64,000 nt of DNA from contig NC_015562.1 of assembly GCF_000214415.1 (NCBI RefSeq), positions 620,001-684,000 of the forward strand, in the 5' to 3' direction. Each line of letters begins with the position of its first letter. Positions within the stretch are counted from its first letter, which is position 1. The notes beneath the pieces were generated by a model that ran no database searches, was not told where the DNA came from, and was given only the letters and a program-made list of their open reading frames with translations. Below, one piece after another: positions 27,750-37,639 of this stretch. This DNA comes from Methanotorris igneus Kol 5. Its GTDB lineage: Archaea > AGJL01 > Methanococci > Methanococcales > Methanococcaceae. The position numbers and the translations under genes were made by a program.

Positions 27750-28877
27750 GTGAAATACCTAACTTTAAAGGATGCAGTATTTTTGACAATAACTTCTATC
27801 ATTGGTGGGGGGATTTTTGTTTTATCTCCATTAACATATTTGATTGCAGGAAAATGTGCAATATATGGGTGGATTTTGGTTTTGATGATAAGTATGGTTT
27901 TGGTTTTACCATTTGCATACGCAACAACAAAGATAACCAAAAGTGGGGGACCATATAAATACGTGATGAGAATTTTTGGGAAAAAGGTGGGAACAATTTT
28001 TGCATATACACTGTGGTTTGCTGGAGTAACTGCGATCTCAGCAGTTGTATCGTTTTTTAGTATAATATTCAACATCTACTTTAACTTTGAGTATGTAGGT
28101 ATTGTTTTGGTTATATTTTTAACACTCCTTATTATAAATGGTGTTAAGGTCGTAGGGAACTTTTTAAGAATTTTTGGAACTTTAACAGTAATCACTTTAT
28201 TGTTTATAATATTTTCAAATAAATTTGATTTATCAGTTTTTGATGCCAAAGTTAATTTGTTTAAGGTTTTGGTAACGAGTTATTTTGGACTTTGGACTAT
28301 GACGGGTTGGGAAGGGATATCAATACCCTCAGAGGCATTTAAAAATCCAGAAAGGGACATTGGCTATGGCTTGATTATTGGGACATTTATTATCGGAATT
28401 TTGTATTTGCTATATACGTTAGTTGTAATCTCATCAAATATAACTTATAGTGAATTGGGGGATGTTATAGGGGCACTAATCGGGAATAATTCCCTCATTT
28501 GGGTTTGTATTCTGTTGATAATTGGAGGATGTGTATTTAGCTGGCTTTTTTCCTTAGGTTGGATGCCCTATGCTCTGTCCCATGACAAAATATTCATCCC
28601 AAAATTTTCAGATGCATTTGTTAAATTAAGAAAAGGCATTCCCACAAATGGTGTTTTGCTGAATTCGTTTATTATCGCTACCCTCTCTATATATCCATCA
28701 AAAACTTTGGTTGATTTGGGGATGTTTCTAACTTTAATATCCTATTTCGTTTTGTATCTCTCTGTTTTTAAGGAAAAGGTATCGGCATTCAAAATAAAGT
28801 TCGTATCTTTATTGGCAGCGGTAATAACTTTATTAATCATTGCATTTAGAGTTTATTTGTTATTTAATGGAAAATAA
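27750..28877 (+). CDS. APC-family amino acid permease
   Basis: About 375 residues and 11-12 membrane helices. The first helix has 'TSIIGGGIFVLSP', matching the unwound Gly-rich substrate site of APC transporters; 'WEGISIPSEAFKNPERDI' is the family's helix 6-7 region. Probably an amino acid or polyamine uptake or exchange protein; substrate unknown. GTG 27750 gives 'KYLTLKDAVFLT' as the cytoplasmic start; GTG 27735 is an alternative. It is isolated between MITE-rich spacers. Confidence 0.85.
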   Translation: MKYLTLKDAVFLTITSIIGGGIFVLSPLTYLIAGKCAIYGWILVLMISMVLVLPFAYATTKITKSGGPYKYVMRIFGKKVGTIFAYTLWFAGVTAISAVVSFFSIIFNIYFNFEYVGIVLVIFLTLLIINGVKVVGNFLRIFGTLTVITLLFIIFSNKFDLSVFDAKVNLFKVLVTSYFGLWTMTGWEGISIPSEAFKNPERDIGYGLIIGTFIIGILYLLYTLVVISSNITYSELGDVIGALIGNNSLIWVCILLIIGGCVFSWLFSLGWMPYALSHDKIFIPKFSDAFVKLRKGIPTNGVLLNSFIIATLSIYPSKTLVDLGMFLTLISYFVLYLSVFKEKVSAFKIKFVSLLAAVITLLIIAFRVYLLFNGK

Positions 28878-29208
28878 TGACCTTAATATCAAAATCATAG
28901 AAAAGAAATAAAAGAAAAAATTTCTATCCTTGTTTTAGTAGATTGAGTACTCAAGCCCTTAACTTACTTTCTTTTTAGGAATTTTCAAAACCTACTCGTT
29001 ACACTCGTAGAAAGCAAGAAAGATTATACAATCTATTTTTAAATCTAACACACAACTATTAACAAAAATCTTAATTCTCCAAACTTATTTAATATATTTT
29101 AAAATTAAACCAAACCTAAATTACACAAATATCAACAAATAACTAAAATCTCCTAAAAATCTCAATTTTAATCCGAAAATATCAGAAGAGTTAATTAGAG
29201 TTGATTTA
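28878..29208. other. Gene-free spacer after the permease
   Basis: No coding or RNA gene seen. A loose inverted arrangement around 28944-29034 (AGATTG...CAATCT with CTACTCGTTACACTCGTAG inside) may be an older, decayed palindrome element; a similar fragment lies near 41080-41130. Confidence 0.4.
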
Positions 29209-29354
29209 TAGTCGTGTGCGGAATATATACGGCAAAACCTTTGGTTTTGCCATTAATTTTTTAAATAACTTTAGCCCCCTTAAAATTTGAAATAAGGGAT
29301 GAATCTTTAAAAATTTATCAGTAGCATATTTCCAACTTCTAACGCACACGACTA
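29209..29354 (-). repeat. MITE, TAGTCGTGTGCG family (146 bp)
   Basis: Ends TAGTCGTGTGCG with TA duplications. One CAAAACC/GGTTTTG palindrome sits near its left end (29230-29250). Confidence 0.85.
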
Positions 29355-29392
29355 TAATAAAATTAAGAGGCATTACCAAGTGAAGTGAGGTA

Positions 29393-29604
29393 TAGTCGTT
29401 CTACAATTAAATAATGGTTAACATAACTCTAATTTAAATTGGAGTTTTGTTAAACTACCTTAAAATTGAAATTTTATTAGGCGAAAACTCCTGCGGAGTT
29501 TTCGCTGCTCGAACCTTCGGTTCGATTAGGCGAAATCAAAGATTTCGCTGCTCAAACCTTCGGTTTGAAGTTGTAAATATGCTATATTTTTTGTAGAACG
29601 ACTA
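29393..29604 (+). repeat. Second MITE family (ends TAGTCGTTCTACA) with four palindromes
   Basis: TA-flanked 212-bp element. In its middle are four palindromes in a row: GCGAAAACTCC/GGAGTTTTCGC, TCGAACC/GGTTCGA, GCGAAATC/GATTTCGC and TCAAACC/GGTTTGA. The flanks resemble the module-free, more decayed copy at 35273-35387. Confidence 0.8.
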
Positions 29605-29784
29605 TAATGCATCCCTTTGATGAAATCGAAGCGAAGCTTCGAGCAGTGTCCACTGCAACCTATGGTTGCAGGGAAGTTGAATAACGTAGTTATTCAACTA
29701 AATCGAAGATTTCACCTAACCGAACCGTAAGGTTCGATCTGCAAAACCGACAGGTTTTGCTTAACTTTTTAAAAGTTTCATATA
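29605..29784 (+). repeat. Palindrome cluster (ATGAAA...TTTCAT family)
   Basis: Starts near GATGAAA (29619) and closes at TTTCAT (~29780), like 16395-16459. Contains CGAAGC/GCTTCG, CTGCAACC/GGTTGCAG (29653-29671), AGTTGAATAAC/GTTATTCAACT (29675-29699), CCGAACC-type and CAAAACC/GGTTTTG hairpins, and AACTTTT/AAAAGTT. Confidence 0.7.
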
Positions 29785-29909
29785 GAAGCAAGAAAAGTAA
29801 ATCAAAAAATCTAATGTCAATATTAAAAATCCAATAATAACATCAAACAAAATAAAAATAATCCTTACCATAATATTAGGATAGCTCAAAATACACAAAT
29901 GGTGAAAAG

Positions 29910-31520
29910 ATGATTTGTATCGGATTGGAAGGAACGGCAGAAAAAACTGGTGTTGGTGTTGTTACCTCTGATGGGGAAGTCTTATTTAATAAAACTATTA
30001 TTTACACCCCTCCAAAGCAGGGTATCCACCCAAGGGAAGCCGCAGATCATCATGCTGAGACCTTCCCAAAACTTATAAAAGAAGCGTTTGAGGTTGTTGA
30101 TAAGGATGAGATTGATTTAATCGCATTTTCTCAAGGCCCAGGATTGGGGCCGTGTTTAAGAGTAACCGCAACAGCGGCGAGAACATTATCATTAGCATTA
30201 AAAAAGCCAATTATTGGGGTGAATCACTGCGTTGCACATATAGAGATTGGAAAATTAACTACCGATGCAGAGGATCCATTGACATTATATGTTAGCGGAG
30301 GGAACACCCAAGTTATTGCCTATGTATCAAACAAATATAGGGTATTTGGAGAAACATTAGATATTGCAATAGGAAACTGTTTAGACCAGTTTGCAAGATT
30401 CTGCAACCTCCCACATCCTGGGGGACCTTATGTAGAGAAACTTGCTGAAAAAGGAGAGAAGCTTATTGATTTGCCATATACTGTCAAAGGTATGGATATT
30501 TCATTCTCGGGGCTATTAACTTCTGCAATGAGGAGTTATGAAAGTGGGGAAAGGTTAGAGGACGTATGCTTTTCCCTCCAAGAGATAGCATTTTCCATGC
30601 TCACAGAGATAACTGAGAGGGCTTTAGCCCACACAAATAAGCCAGAAGTTATGCTTGTTGGAGGGGTTGCGGCAAATAATCGCCTTAGAGAGATGCTAAA
30701 AATAATGAGTGAAGAACAGAATGTTGATTTCTATGTTCCAGAAAAGCAGTTTTGTGGAGATAATGGGGCTATGATTGCTTGGTTAGGGATTTTGCAATAT
30801 ATGAATGGGAAAAGAATGACATTGGAAGAGACAAGAATCATACCAAATTATAGAACAGATATGGTTGAAGTTAATTGGATTAAGGAAATACCAAAAAAGA
30901 AAAGAAAAATTCCCCCACACTTAATAGGAAAGGGTGCAGAGGCAGATATTAAAAAGAGCACTTATCTAAATTGGGATGTTGTGATAAAGGAGAGAATTAA
31001 AAAAAGTTATAGGATCGAGGAGTTGGATAAATTAATAAGAACAAGAAGAACTGTGAGAGAGGGGAGATTCCTTGCTTTAATAAAGAACTTTGACATCCCT
31101 GCCCCTTATGTGTTTGATGTTGATAGAGACAAAGGTATAATAGTTATGAGTTACATACATGGAAAATTGGCAAAGGATGTTATAGAGGAAGGGGATTTGG
31201 ACTGTTGTTATGAAATTGGGGAAATTGTAGCGAAGTTGCATGAAAACAATATTATACACAATGATTTAACAACATCAAACTTTATTGTTGGGAAAGATGG
31301 GAGAACATACATTATTGACTTTGGGCTTGGAAAGTTTTCTGATTTGATTGAGGACAAGGCGGTTGATTTGATTGTTTTAAAGAAGGCGATTTTAACCACA
31401 CACTACAACAAATTCCAAGAAGTTTGGGAGAAAATCATTGAGGGATATAAAACATATGAACTATGGGAAGAAGTCATTAACCACATGGGAGAAGTGGAAA
31501 AAAGAGCAAGATATTTATAA
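29910..31520 (+). CDS. Kae1-Bud32 fusion (KEOPS tRNA t6A synthase and kinase)
   Basis: 536 residues. Kae1 (about 1-325) transfers the threonylcarbamoyl group to tRNA A37; its metal site is 'HCVAHIE' (His 107, His 111) and its ATP fold includes 'YVSGGNTQV' and '[11 protein letters not shown]'. Bud32 (about 345-536) is a small kinase/ATPase with 'GAEADIKKS', the catalytic loop '[13 protein letters not shown]' and 'IDFGLGKFS'. The fused form is known from methanococci. GGTGAAAAG precedes the ATG. marC follows 12 bases later. Confidence 0.96.
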   Translation: MICIGLEGTAEKTGVGVVTSDGEVLFNKTIIYTPPKQGIHPREAADHHAETFPKLIKEAFEVVDKDEIDLIAFSQGPGLGPCLRVTATAARTLSLALKKPIIGVNHCVAHIEIGKLTTDAEDPLTLYVSGGNTQVIAYVSNKYRVFGETLDIAIGNCLDQFARFCNLPHPGGPYVEKLAEKGEKLIDLPYTVKGMDISFSGLLTSAMRSYESGERLEDVCFSLQEIAFSMLTEITERALAHTNKPEVMLVGGVAANNRLREMLKIMSEEQNVDFYVPEKQFCGDNGAMIAWLGILQYMNGKRMTLEETRIIPNYRTDMVEVNWIKEIPKKKRKIPPHLIGKGAEADIKKSTYLNWDVVIKERIKKSYRIEELDKLIRTRRTVREGRFLALIKNFDIPAPYVFDVDRDKGIIVMSYIHGKLAKDVIEEGDLDCCYEIGEIVAKLHENNIIHNDLTTSNFIVGKDGRTYIIDFGLGKFSDLIEDKAVDLIVLKKAILTTHYNKFQEVWEKIIEGYKTYELWEEVINHMGEVEKRARYL

Positions 31521-31532
31521 AATGGTGAAAAT

Positions 31533-32162
31533 ATGGACTTAAATTTTTTCATCTATTCTTTTACATCATTGTTTATCATTGTTGACCCGATTGGCTTAAT
31601 TCCAGTATTCCATCTTTTAACATACTACTATTCAAAGGATGAGCAAATAGAAATAATAAAAAGTGCCATTATAACTGCAACAATAACACTATTAATATTT
31701 GCGTTCTTTGGAACGTATATTTTTGATTACTTTGGGATAACATTGGACTCATTCAAAGTTGCAGGAGGCTTATTGCTGTTTAAAATTGCATGGGATATGC
31801 TCCATGCTGAGATGTCAAAAACAAAACACTCTCCAAGAGAGGAAGTCGATATACGTATGGGGGGCGTTGCAGTAGTTCCATTGGCAATCCCTTTACTTGC
31901 AGGGCCTGGAGCTATAACAACAACCATAATTTTAATGGGAAAAGCACAAAATTTGACGGATAAAACAACAGTTATATTGTCGATAATCTCAACTATGATA
32001 ATCTCTGGTTTAATACTCTCTGCATCAGATATTGTTGTGAAAAAATTAAAGGTATCAGGTATCAATGCAATAGTAAGGATTATGGGGCTTATATTAGCGG
32101 CAATATCAGTTCAGATTATATTTAGTGGTGCCTATGGATTAATAAAGGCCATCACTGCATAA
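31533..32162 (+). CDS. MarC/NAAT-family membrane protein
   Basis: 209 residues with about six membrane helices. 'SLFIIVDPIGLIPVF' near the N-terminus and 'VPLAIPLLAGPGAITTTI' in the middle are the family signatures. Archaeal members have been reported as neutral amino acid transporters (SnatA-like), but the role here is unproven. Likely cotranscribed with kae1-bud32. The TAA stop is followed after 6 bases by a MITE. Confidence 0.88.
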   Translation: MDLNFFIYSFTSLFIIVDPIGLIPVFHLLTYYYSKDEQIEIIKSAIITATITLLIFAFFGTYIFDYFGITLDSFKVAGGLLLFKIAWDMLHAEMSKTKHSPREEVDIRMGGVAVVPLAIPLLAGPGAITTTIILMGKAQNLTDKTTVILSIISTMIISGLILSASDIVVKKLKVSGINAIVRIMGLILAAISVQIIFSGAYGLIKAITA

Positions 32163-32168
32163 AAATTA

Positions 32169-32346
32169 TAGTCGTGTGCGTTAGAAATTGGAAATATACT
32201 ATTGGTAAATTCTTAAAGATTTATCCATTATTTCAATTTTTTGGCAAAACCTAAAAGGTTTTGCCGTATATTTTAAGGAAGGATAATGATTATTTAAAAA
32301 TTCATTAATGTATATATATAAGTTTAAAAAATTCCGCACACGACTA
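32169..32346 (+). repeat. MITE with one palindromic module (178 bp)
   Basis: Ends TAGTCGTGTGCG, TA-flanked. GGCAAAACC/GGTTTTGCC sits mid-element at 32242-32266, in the same core position as in 34999-35262 and 43047-44419. Confidence 0.88.
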
Positions 32347-32348
32347 TA

Positions 32349-32492
32349 TATGTTGTTTGTGGAATTTCTTTCACATATTTCAACATAATAAATTCTTGAA
32401 AGAACGATAAATCATGTGTAAAATTTCAAATAAAGCACAATTCTTTCTTTAATTTTAATTATGTATCTGGTTATTTATACCGCAACGACTAT
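32349..32492 (+). repeat. Third MITE-like family (GTTGTTTG ends), decayed copy
   Basis: Abuts the previous MITE. Its core GTAAAATTTCAAATAAAG is shared with 39294-39437 (inverse orientation) and with 47240-47330. Ends are degenerate (ATGTTGTTTG / TAGTCGTTGCGG). Confidence 0.5.
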
Positions 32493-32560
32493 AAAAACTA
32501 AAAATAAAAATAAAGCCAATCAAAGAAGTAAAAAAACAAAAAATAAAGGGTGATATCTTG

Positions 32561-32977
32561 ATGCACTTGAAAATGACTGTTGGAAAAATTATGCAATCTT
32601 TAAATGCATTTAAAGGTTCAAAACCAATATGTGATATAGAGGGTTTGTTGATAGTGAGGGGCGTTTGTAGAGATGAGAATTTTGAAAAATACAACAGCAT
32701 AAAGGAATACTTAGAGGCAAAATTAAAAGAGAATGGTTTTGAGATTGCTGATGAGGATGATATTGTATTGTTTGTTGAGAGGATAAACAATGTTTTAAAA
32801 GAGACAATGGCAAGCCCTGACATGTTTGGATTTGAGGCATTAAAAAAGTCATTTGAAAGCATAGGTTGTGAGTGCGACTATGTTATAGGTAAAAAAGGCA
32901 ATTTGATGGTTGGTGTAAGTATGTGGTTCGATAAAAATAGAAAAAACCCAAAGTTCGTTGAAGTTGTTGGGTGCTAA
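32561..32977 (+). CDS. Conserved methanogen protein, DUF2120-like
   Basis: About 138 residues beginning 'MHLKMTVGKIMQSLNAFKGS'. Mixed alpha/beta composition, no membrane segment; four Cys residues, of which a 'CECDY' pair lies toward the C-terminus. I associate it with DUF2120, a small uncharacterised archaeal family, with modest certainty. GGGTGAT at 32547-32553 fits either TTG 32558 or ATG 32561; ATG is preferred. Confidence 0.55.
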   Translation: MHLKMTVGKIMQSLNAFKGSKPICDIEGLLIVRGVCRDENFEKYNSIKEYLEAKLKENGFEIADEDDIVLFVERINNVLKETMASPDMFGFEALKKSFESIGCECDYVIGKKGNLMVGVSMWFDKNRKNPKFVEVVGC

Positions 32978-33091
32978 CTAATTGATTTATAAATTACTTG
33001 AACTTTGCAAAGAATTGGATATGAAATTTCATATTAAAAATTGACAATGATTAAATTATAAATTTTAAAATTTTTTTTAGATATTTCCACA

Positions 33092-33784
33092 TTATGCCAA
33101 CAATAAACCACAAATCCCCCCAACCAACGTTGCTATAAAATTAACATGCTCCTTATTCATAATTCCTCTTCTTTCAAATACTGCACCGCATAAACTATCC
33201 GCCAAATTGCCCAAGATTCCCGAAATTGTTGCAATCCAAATTAAATCAGGACTTTTAAATAATAAATAACTCACAACTCCTATCAAAAAGGCCCCCAGCA
33301 ATCCCATAAATGTTCCAAAGAACGTTATCCCACCATCAGTTCCTTTCTCTACTTTTTTAAGAGTTGTTATTAATCTTGGAGTCTCCTTTGACAAAACCCC
33401 CAATTCAGACGAGAATGTATCTGATGTAGCCGCTGCTATTGAGCCAATGTATCCAAACAACGCCAACTTAAACCCAAAACAATACATAATAACAAATAAT
33501 AATGGAACCAATCCATTAGCAAGGACATTTCTTATTGTTCTTCTACTCTCTGCTAATCCCATTTTTTTCTTTGTGGAGTATCCCATTTTACTTACCAAGA
33601 CCCCTAATATAAAAAAGGAAAGCAAGATTACAAGCCAAGATAACCCAGCTCCCAAAATTATAATAAAAGCCATAATTGAAGATGCACAAATTCCACAATT
33701 ATCCAAGGAATCACTCTTTTTTATCAACAATGCCAAAATACAAACAATCACCACGGCTAAAAAAAATTTTGAAATTATATCCAT
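33092..33784 (-). CDS. DUF92/TIGR00297-family membrane protein
   Basis: 230 residues with about six membrane helices. The signature 'AAATSDTFSSELGVLS' followed by 'GTDGGITFFGTFMGLLGA' is diagnostic of DUF92, which includes the plant phytyl-phosphate kinase VTE6. In archaea it may act on an isoprenoid phosphate, which is inference. Its upstream region toward tRNA-Arg is short and the two are on the same strand. Confidence 0.85.
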   Translation of the reverse strand: MDIISKFFLAVVIVCILALLIKKSDSLDNCGICASSIMAFIIILGAGLSWLVILLSFFILGVLVSKMGYSTKKKMGLAESRRTIRNVLANGLVPLLFVIMYCFGFKLALFGYIGSIAAATSDTFSSELGVLSKETPRLITTLKKVEKGTDGGITFFGTFMGLLGAFLIGVVSYLLFKSPDLIWIATISGILGNLADSLCGAVFERRGIMNKEHVNFIATLVGGICGLLLA

Positions 33785-33861
33785 GAGATCACCAAAAAAT
33801 TATTTGGCACTTTTATGTAGTTTTTATTAATTATTTTGCTTTGACTATAATTAAACATTAA

Positions 33862-33936
33862 CGCCCCCGGAGGGATTTGAACCCTCGACCACTGGGTCCG
33901 AAGCCCAGCATCTTATCCTGGCTCGACCACGGGGGC
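33862..33936 (-). tRNA. tRNA-Arg (TCG)
   Basis: Minus-strand acceptor GCCCCCG pairs with CGGGGGC; the anticodon stem CTGGG/CCCAG encloses CTTCGGA, giving anticodon TCG. The T-arm has GGTTCAAATCC. CCA is not encoded, unlike the tRNA-Met here. Confidence 0.95.
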
Positions 33937-33970
33937 ATAATACTTAGAAAATATGTATAGAATTAATTGA

Positions 33971-33979
33971 ATACATAAA
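33971..33979 (-). promoter_or_regulatory. Probable TATA box of tRNA-Arg
   Basis: TTTTATGTA on the minus strand is centred ~39 bases before the tRNA. Immediately upstream (33981 on) is the left end of element B, so the insertion replaced whatever lay beyond the box, including part of the BRE position. Confidence 0.45.
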
Positions 33980-33980
33980 A

Positions 33981-34382
33981 GCCGTTCAAAACTGTTTAGT
34001 TTTTTGTGAGTATTTGTGAGGATATGTGTGTTTATGAGTTTTCGATATATTTATATAGGACTTTATAAAGATAAAAACATAGATGGGTGGAGCTTGGGGT
34101 CATCTCGGAGCGAAGCGACGAGAACTATAGTTGTGTGCGTTGTAGTTTGGAAATATGCTGCTGATGAATTTTTAACGGCTGTAAGCCGTTTCAAATTTTA
34201 AGGTGGCTTATTACTATTTGAAATTTATTAAGGTATGAATAAGTTTAAAAAATTCCGCACACAACTATAAAAACCGTTAGGTTTTTATGTCCACGACAGG
34301 GGCAGAGACACTCTTGTGTGGCTGATGACGCCCAAGTCCAATATGGGTATTTACTCACCAATACCCATATTGGACAGACCCC
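33981..34382 (+). ncRNA. Stand-alone omega RNA-like element B, interrupted by a MITE
   Basis: Starts GCCGTTCAAAACTG and ends with a perfect 16-bp-arm terminal hairpin (34336-34351/34360-34375) and CAGACCCC. The hairpin TCTCG/CGAGA (34103-34107/34119-34123) has the conserved loop GAGCGAAGCGA. Without the MITE at 34128-34267 it would be ~260 bp, the length of element A, with near-identical sequence. No TnpB. Confidence 0.7.
34128..34267 (+). repeat. MITE inserted in element B (140 bp)
   Basis: Ends TAGTTGTGTGCG, TA-flanked. It contains AACGGCT/AGCCGTT (about 34177-34193). Its position shows that the RNA-like element was in place before this MITE. Confidence 0.9.
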
Positions 34383-34482
34383 AATATAAAAACATACTCT
34401 TTTGAGATAATGAATAAAAAACAAAAATTCAAAGACTAAAAAACTTAGAACTATTATAAAATTTTAAAAAATGTAAAAGAAT

Positions 34483-34683
34483 TTATTTTAAAGCTAATTT
34501 GATGTCTTCTACTTTTACTGTTTTTCTTTTTGCGTGCTTTGCTAATGCAACAGCCTCTTTAGCAATGTCCATTGCAATATCCTCTAAAGCCTCAGCAAGC
34601 TTAACTGCTGCAGCCCTACTAACCCTCTCAGCACCAGCCTTCTTCAAGATTCTTTCCATTGGTGCAACTGGAAGCTCTGCCAT
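34483..34683 (-). CDS. Archaeal histone
   Basis: A 66-residue histone fold without tails: '[19 protein letters not shown]', then the long central helix '[20 protein letters not shown]' and '[14 protein letters not shown]'. Forms dimers and longer stacks that wrap DNA. GAGGTGAT lies 5 bases before the ATG. It stands alone, with its own promoter. Confidence 0.97.
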   Translation of the reverse strand: MAELPVAPMERILKKAGAERVSRAAAVKLAEALEDIAMDIAKEAVALAKHAKRKTVKVEDIKLALK

Positions 34684-34728
34684 AGAATCACCTCAAAACT
34701 TTCTATGTTATATTCTATACTGGAGGGT

Positions 34729-34736
34729 TATTTAAA
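34729..34736 (-). promoter_or_regulatory. Histone gene promoter
   Basis: Minus-strand CGAAAAG-TTTAAATA is a good BRE-TATA pair, placing the transcription start near 34708 and a leader of ~25 bases. The remaining 34740-34998 is AT-rich; no gene is seen there. Confidence 0.65.
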
Positions 34737-34998
34737 CTTTTCGATTTTGTGTTGAGATATTATCCGTATTTACTCAATAATGATGAGTTCATGGAAATTT
34801 AAACGAAATTACCTGCTAAATGATGAGATTATTATCTCAAAATATCAAAATTTTTAAATATGTTCAATGGATAATTTATGGTTGTTTGATGAATTTTTAA
34901 ACTAAATAAACGACTAAAGTTTAAATGATCCCTATTTACGCTTTAAATTTTGAAGCAACATTTAATAATGCATAAATTTAGAAGTTAATGTTTAACTA

Positions 34999-35262
34999 TA
35001 GTCGTGTGCGTTAGAAGGGTTTTTTGGCAAAACTGAAAGTTTTGCCGTATAATTTGGAAATATGCTACTGACAAAGTCATAAAGATTTATGACTTATTTA
35101 AAATTTTTTGGCAAAACCTAAAAGGTTTTGCCGTATATTTTAAGGATGGATAAATGTTATTTAGAAATTCATTAATGTATAAATAAGTTTAAAAATCCAC
35201 TGCAACCTTCGGTTGCAGGGAAGTTGAATAACTACGTTATTCAACTATTTCGCACACGACTA
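34999..35262 (+). repeat. MITE with four palindromic modules (264 bp)
   Basis: TA-flanked, ends TAGTCGTGTGCG. Modules at all three recurring positions: GGCAAAACT/AGTTTTGCC near the left end, GGCAAAACC/GGTTTTGCC mid-element, and CTGCAACC/GGTTGCAG (35200-35218) plus AGTTGAATAAC-type (35222-35246) near the right end. Confidence 0.88.
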
Positions 35263-35272
35263 TAATAAAGTA

Positions 35273-35387
35273 TAGTTGTTCTGCAGTTAAAAGCAATAAC
35301 CAACTTCAAATTTAAATTAGGATTTGTTAAATAGCCCTAAACTTAAATTTAAGATAGTATTTATGATACTAATTTTTAGAATAACTA
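35273..35387 (+). repeat. Second MITE family, decayed copy without modules
   Basis: TAGTTGTTCTGCAGTTAAA at the left aligns with 29393, and the interior (AATTTAAATTAGGATTTGTTAAA) aligns too. The right end TTTTTAGAATAACTA is degenerate. It stops ~35 bases before cofG. Confidence 0.6.
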
Positions 35388-35421
35388 TTATACTTTAAAA
35401 CAGCATACTTGAGGGATTATT

Positions 35422-36489
35422 ATGATCAGTAGAGAAGAGGCAATAGCGTTCTTAAACTCAAATTCACCAAAGGATATTTTAGAAAAGATAAATTTGATAA
35501 ATGAATTGGAAAAAGATAGAGAAAAATATATAACATACTCAAAAAATGTTTTTATCCCATTGTGCAATTGGTGTAGAAATAAATGCGGATATTGTATTTT
35601 TAGGAGCAATAATCCAAAACTTATGAAAAAGGAAGAAGTCAGAGAAATTTTATTAAAAGGAGATGAGCTCGGCTGCAGAGAGGCGTTATTTACATTTGGA
35701 GAAAGAGTTGATGAACATCCAAAGATAAAAGAGGAATTAAAAAAGATGGGCTATTCTGGAATTTTAGAGTATTTATATGATTTAGAGGATTGGTGCTTAA
35801 GCAACACAAACCTTCTTCCTCACACTAATTGTGGAATTTTAACATATGAAGAGCTAAAAATGCTTAGGGAGGTTAATGCTTCAATGGGATTAATGCTTGA
35901 AAACGTTAGCGAGAGGTTAATGAAAACCATTGCGCATAAAGATAGCCCCGGTAAAGAACCAAAATTGAGAATTGAGATGATTGAAAATGCAGGAAAATTA
36001 AAGATTCCATTTACTACTGGAATATTAATTGGTATTGGAGAAACTAATGAGGAGATAGTGGATTCCATCTTAAAGATTAAGGAGATCCACGAAAAATATG
36101 GACACATTCAAGAGGTCATCATTCAGAATTTTAGAACTAAAAAAGGTATTCCTATGGAGAATTTTGAAGAACCTTCACCAATAAAGATGTTGAAGGTTAT
36201 AATATTAGCAAAGTTGATGTTGGATGATATTTCAATCCAAGTTCCACCAAATCTAAATAAAGAAACTGGACAGTTGTTTTTGTTGGCTGGAATTGATGAT
36301 TGGGGTGGAGTGTCTCCATTAACAAAAGATTATGTGAATCCTGAAGCCCCATGGCCAGAAATTGAGGAATTAAGGAGATTTACTGAGGAATTGGGCTTTA
36401 AATTAAAGATGAGGTTACCTGTCTATGACAAATATATAAAAAAGGAGTGGTTAAGTGAGAGAATTTATGAAAAAATAGTCAAAGAATAA
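35422..36489 (+). CDS. cofG: FO synthase subunit 1 (7,8-didemethyl-8-hydroxy-5-deazariboflavin synthase, CofG)
   Basis: 355 residues. Radical SAM half of the two-protein FO synthase that makes the deazaflavin core of F420, a central methanogen hydride carrier. The cluster motif is 'CRNKCGYC' (CX3CX2C, about residues 51-58); further signs are '[15 protein letters not shown]', 'LPHTNCGIL' and '[17 protein letters not shown]' near the C-terminus. The partner cofH is not in the window. GAGGG precedes the ATG by ~7 bases. Confidence 0.95.
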   Translation: MISREEAIAFLNSNSPKDILEKINLINELEKDREKYITYSKNVFIPLCNWCRNKCGYCIFRSNNPKLMKKEEVREILLKGDELGCREALFTFGERVDEHPKIKEELKKMGYSGILEYLYDLEDWCLSNTNLLPHTNCGILTYEELKMLREVNASMGLMLENVSERLMKTIAHKDSPGKEPKLRIEMIENAGKLKIPFTTGILIGIGETNEEIVDSILKIKEIHEKYGHIQEVIIQNFRTKKGIPMENFEEPSPIKMLKVIILAKLMLDDISIQVPPNLNKETGQLFLLAGIDDWGGVSPLTKDYVNPEAPWPEIEELRRFTEELGFKLKMRLPVYDKYIKKEWLSERIYEKIVKE

Positions 36490-36709
36490 CAAAGAGCTTT
36501 ATAATAAAATTTGGATTTTGGTTGTTCCGCAATTGGTAGAGATAATAAAATATAAATATGGAAAATATAAATATGACTAAGCGAAAATTATAAATATACT
36601 ATGTTTCTACATTCTGAAAATCAAGGAATTCTCTTGTGCATAAGGCAAAAACACATAAAATAATAGTCTCTACTTATCATCAAAAATCATCTACTACTAA
36701 GGTGATGTT

Positions 36710-37528
36710 ATGGATATATTCAACAACATCAAAAACATAGGAAAAATCATTAGATTAGAAAGAATATTCAACAGAACAAGTGCAAAAACTGTTATTGTTC
36801 CAATGGATCATGGTGTTTCATCAGGTCCAATAAAAGGATTAATCAATATGAAAGAAACAATAAATGCTGTTGCCGATGGGGGAGCTAATGCTGTCTTGTT
36901 GCATAAGGGGATTGTTAGACATGGACACAGAGGATACGGAAAAGATGTAGGTTTAATTATCCACTTATCTGCTGGAACTTCTCTTTCACCAGATCCAAAC
37001 AAAAAGGTTATTGTTACCAGTGTTGAAGAAGCTATAAGAATGGGTGCTGATGCAGTTTCAATTCACGTTAATGTTGGGGCAGATACTGACTATGAGATGT
37101 ACCAGGATTTAGGTAGAATTGCAGAGATTTGCGAATACTGGGGAATGCCATTAATTGCTATGATGTACCCAAGAGGTAAGAAAATAGAAAATGAGAGAGA
37201 CCCAGAAGTTGTTGCCCATGCTGCAAGGTTGGGGGCTGAGTTGGGAGCAGATGTCATAAAAACAAACTACACCGGAGATCCAGACACATTCAAAGAGGTT
37301 GTAAAAGGATGTCCTGCACCAATAGTCATAGCAGGGGGACCTAAAACAAACACAGATGAAGAATTCTTAAGAATGGTTAAAGATGCTATCGATGCTGGGG
37401 CAGTTGGTGTAGCAATTGGAAGAAACATATTCCAACATGAAAATGTTAGAGGCATAACAAGAGCGGTATCAAGAATTGTCCATGAAGGAATTGATGTTGA
37501 AGAGGCATTAAAAGAGTTAAAGAAATAA
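36710..37528 (+). CDS. aroA': 2-amino-3,7-dideoxy-D-threo-hept-6-ulosonate synthase (MJ0400 type)
   Basis: 272 residues. Class I aldolase-like enzyme that starts the archaeal route to 3-dehydroquinate from aspartate semialdehyde and a sugar phosphate. Signs are '[13 protein letters not shown]' with the acid of the active site, '[14 protein letters not shown]' and the Schiff-base Lys in '[13 protein letters not shown]'; '[11 protein letters not shown]' is the phosphate loop. It uses the product of Asd, encoded at 46058. GGTGAT precedes the ATG. Confidence 0.93.
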   Translation: MDIFNNIKNIGKIIRLERIFNRTSAKTVIVPMDHGVSSGPIKGLINMKETINAVADGGANAVLLHKGIVRHGHRGYGKDVGLIIHLSAGTSLSPDPNKKVIVTSVEEAIRMGADAVSIHVNVGADTDYEMYQDLGRIAEICEYWGMPLIAMMYPRGKKIENERDPEVVAHAARLGAELGADVIKTNYTGDPDTFKEVVKGCPAPIVIAGGPKTNTDEEFLRMVKDAIDAGAVGVAIGRNIFQHENVRGITRAVSRIVHEGIDVEEALKELKK

Positions 37529-37639
37529 TTTAATCACTTTTTTATTTTTTTATTTTTTAGTAAGATTTATTTATCAATTTAGATTAATTAATTCTTAGTT
37601 CAGTCATAATTGAAATCAATAACTAAGATGGTGATAAAA

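Noticed and set aside
27046-29784. Possible CRISPR array from the many repeated ends and palindromes
   Set aside because: Repeats are inverted pairs with TA flanks and variable spacing, not direct repeats with uniform spacers, and no cas genes are present.
34321-34345. CTGATGACG in the omega RNA-like elements as a C box
   Set aside because: There is no matching D/C'/D' set, and the block is explained by the conserved element end shared with the TnpB copy.
34778-34828. Two ATGATGA boxes suggesting a C/D box guide RNA upstream of the histone gene
   Set aside because: No D box (CTGA) at the right distances; the first candidate guide would be ~26 bases, about twice the normal length, and the region is AT-rich rather than RNA-like.
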